A stretch of 62,970 bases of DNA from Gemmatimonadota bacterium (lineage in GTDB: Bacteria; Gemmatimonadota; Gemmatimonadetes; Gemmatimonadales; Gemmatimonadaceae). Each line of letters begins with the position of its first letter. The stretch's first letter is position 1. The DNA lies in NCBI GenBank assembly GCA_023249395.1, contig JAHFCS010000001.1, forward strand, positions 1 through 62,970, read 5' to 3'. Of this stretch, positions 61,843 to 62,970 are shown in pieces. The notes under the pieces were generated by a model that searched no databases, was not told where the DNA came from, and saw nothing but the letters and a program-made list of their open reading frames with translations. The translations under genes were made by a program, and so were the position numbers.

Positions 61843-62841
61843 ATGAATCATCGACTTCCAGACACTTCAATTCCAGCCCATCACGATCCGCAGGGGGGCT
61901 ACCGCAATCCCTGGCCGTATTCACAGCCACAGGGAATCAGCGGTTTGGTCAAATGGATGCTCTCTCGGCGGCGACCAGGCCCAGGTCGCCCTCCTGAATT
62001 CGCGTTCTCAGCCACGCCAACTACCTCAGTCAACACGGACGGACTCACGCTTACCTGGATAGGCCACAGCACTTTCCTGATTCAATCAGGAGACATGAGT
62101 GTCCTCACTGACCCGATCTGGAGTACTAGAGCGTCGCCGGTCCAGTTTGTTGGCCCTCGGCGTCATATCCCTCCAGCCCTCCCTTTCGAGAAGTTGCCAC
62201 CGGTCGATGCCGTGTTCATTTCCCATGATCACTATGATCACCTCGATGATGGAACCGTGCGACAGCTTATCGAGCGATTCCCGACGGCGAAATGGATCAT
62301 CCCGCTCGGGTTACGTCCATTCCTCGTAGATAGGGGCGCGGCGGATGTTGTCGAAATGGACTGGTGGGAAGGCCGAACCTTTGCCGGCATCTCGGCTTTC
62401 TGCACCCCTGCAATGCACTTCTCTGGACGCTATCCGTGGAACCGCAACGCCACACTCTGGTCCGGGTGGGTAATAGGCCTCGGGGATTATCGCGTATTTT
62501 TCGGCGGCGATACTGGATTTCATCCCGAGTTCGCGGAAATCACGAGACGCCTCGGCCCGTTTGACGCAGCAGTTCTCCCAATCGGTGCTTACGAGCCGCG
62601 ATGGTTCATGCAGCCAGTGCACATGAGCCCCGAAGATGCCGTAGCCGCTTATTCCAGCATTATCGATACTTCTGGCTCTAGTGAATGCGTTTTTGTCCCG
62701 TCTCACTGGGGGACGTTTCGGCTCACCGACGAGCCCCTCGATGAACCTCCGCGGCGACTCCAGGAAGCCTGGTCGGAGGCAACATTGCCCGAGACACGCA
62801 TGTGGCTGCTCCGCCCGGGGGAGACGAGGCGGCTGGGCTAG
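61843..62841 (+). CDS. MBL-fold metal-dependent hydrolase (NAPE-PLD/UlaG-like)
   Basis: A 332-residue beta-lactamase-fold hydrolase. TWIGHSTFLIQ, VLTDPIWSTRASP and the metal motif FISHDHYDHLDD (HxHxDH) are visible, with further ligands in PAMHFSGRYPWNRN and FFGGDTGFHPEF and a C-terminal SHWGTF His. The arrangement matches the NAPE-hydrolysing phospholipase D/UlaG group, soluble enzymes acting on lipid or cyclic phosphate esters. No signal peptide. The 129 bp after its stop to the window edge hold no gene that I can see. Confidence 0.9.
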   Translation: MNHRLPDTSIPAHHDPQGGYRNPWPYSQPQGISGLVKWMLSRRRPGPGRPPEFAFSATPTTSVNTDGLTLTWIGHSTFLIQSGDMSVLTDPIWSTRASPVQFVGPRRHIPPALPFEKLPPVDAVFISHDHYDHLDDGTVRQLIERFPTAKWIIPLGLRPFLVDRGAADVVEMDWWEGRTFAGISAFCTPAMHFSGRYPWNRNATLWSGWVIGLGDYRVFFGGDTGFHPEFAEITRRLGPFDAAVLPIGAYEPRWFMQPVHMSPEDAVAAYSSIIDTSGSSECVFVPSHWGTFRLTDEPLDEPPRRLQEAWSEATLPETRMWLLRPGETRRLG

Positions 62842-62970
62842 CCGAAACGTGGCCGTAACGATGGTGTAATTCGGCTCACGGTCCGATCATACTAGGATTT
62901 GTGCGCGGAAGTTGCTATAGCTCTTGGCGTTATTGTCGATGCAACCATCTCTACCTTGGAGCTCACATCA

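Noticed and set aside
1..62970. CRISPR array, prophage or transposon
   Set aside because: I saw no regularly spaced repeats, no integrase/transposase domains and no phage structural genes in any frame read.

Overview
The window reads as chromosomal DNA of a diderm, GC-rich, free-living bacterium, most likely a soil Gemmatimonadota or a close relative. The evidence is indirect: high GC with G/C-ending codons, many lipoprotein and Sec signal peptides, LPS-type glycosyltransferases, menaquinone synthesis by the futalosine route (MqnD), membrane-anchored c-type cytochromes, and a dense mixture of both-strand housekeeping genes. No 16S gene is present, so the phylum is an inference. I see no prophage, integrase, insertion sequence or CRISPR array; the only RNA gene found is tRNA-Cys(GCA).

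Layout. 1-8.3 kb: the 5' end of a THUMP RNA methyltransferase, recQ, osmC, a three-gene ABC-2 efflux operon, sufE, a DUF6526-like membrane protein, yjbQ, an AlkA-type glycosylase and small hypotheticals. 8.3-18.9 kb: a secreted TPR protein, a histidine phosphatase, an M28 peptidase, a DinB/YfiT plus sensor kinase pair, a CPA2 antiporter, and two tandem diheme cytochromes with a duplicated remnant of the neighbouring aldo/keto reductase. 18.9-28 kb: a frameshifted GT9 and an intact GT4 glycosyltransferase, a second aldo/keto reductase, a PIG-L deacetylase coupled to a GH9 glycosidase and an Fpg glycosylase, and an ArsR-type regulator coupled to an SDR. 28-38 kb: a sorbosone-dehydrogenase-like lipoprotein, a two-lobed aspartyl protease, MsrB, a CopD-like protein, tRNA-Cys, a beta-propeller/phosphoesterase fusion, a GNAT with a damaged N-terminus, an APC permease and a PAP2 phosphatase. 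38-46.6 kb: a gene-poor 0.77 kb, a 31-residue basic peptide, an ECF sigma/anti-sigma pair, glnA, a zinc-ribbon protein, mqnD, an acidic/AT-hook/histone-H1-like protein, a hydrolase and a MerR-type regulator. 46.6-63 kb: a phospholipase D split by an in-frame amber codon, a plasmid-type replication initiator, CtpA, a slipin, zinc-ribbon proteins, a cold shock protein, a stand-alone LigD polymerase domain, a NUDIX/NrtR-type regulator, a desaturase-YggX-GH3 operon, an M1 peptidase, a third aldo/keto reductase and an MBL-fold hydrolase.

Cooperating groups are few and short: the efflux operon (membrane fusion protein, ATPase, permease, joined by ATGA overlaps), sigma/anti-sigma (ATGA overlap), ArsR regulator/SDR (ATGA overlap), PIG-L/GH9/Fpg (gaps of 4 and 9 nt), and desaturase/YggX/GH3 (gaps of 5 nt). 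The points most worth following up are the cytochrome duplication fossil, the acidic/AT-hook/H1 chimera and the small basic peptide, the two disrupted genes (GT9, phospholipase D), the secreted PIG-L/GH9 pair, and the orphan plasmid-type initiator.
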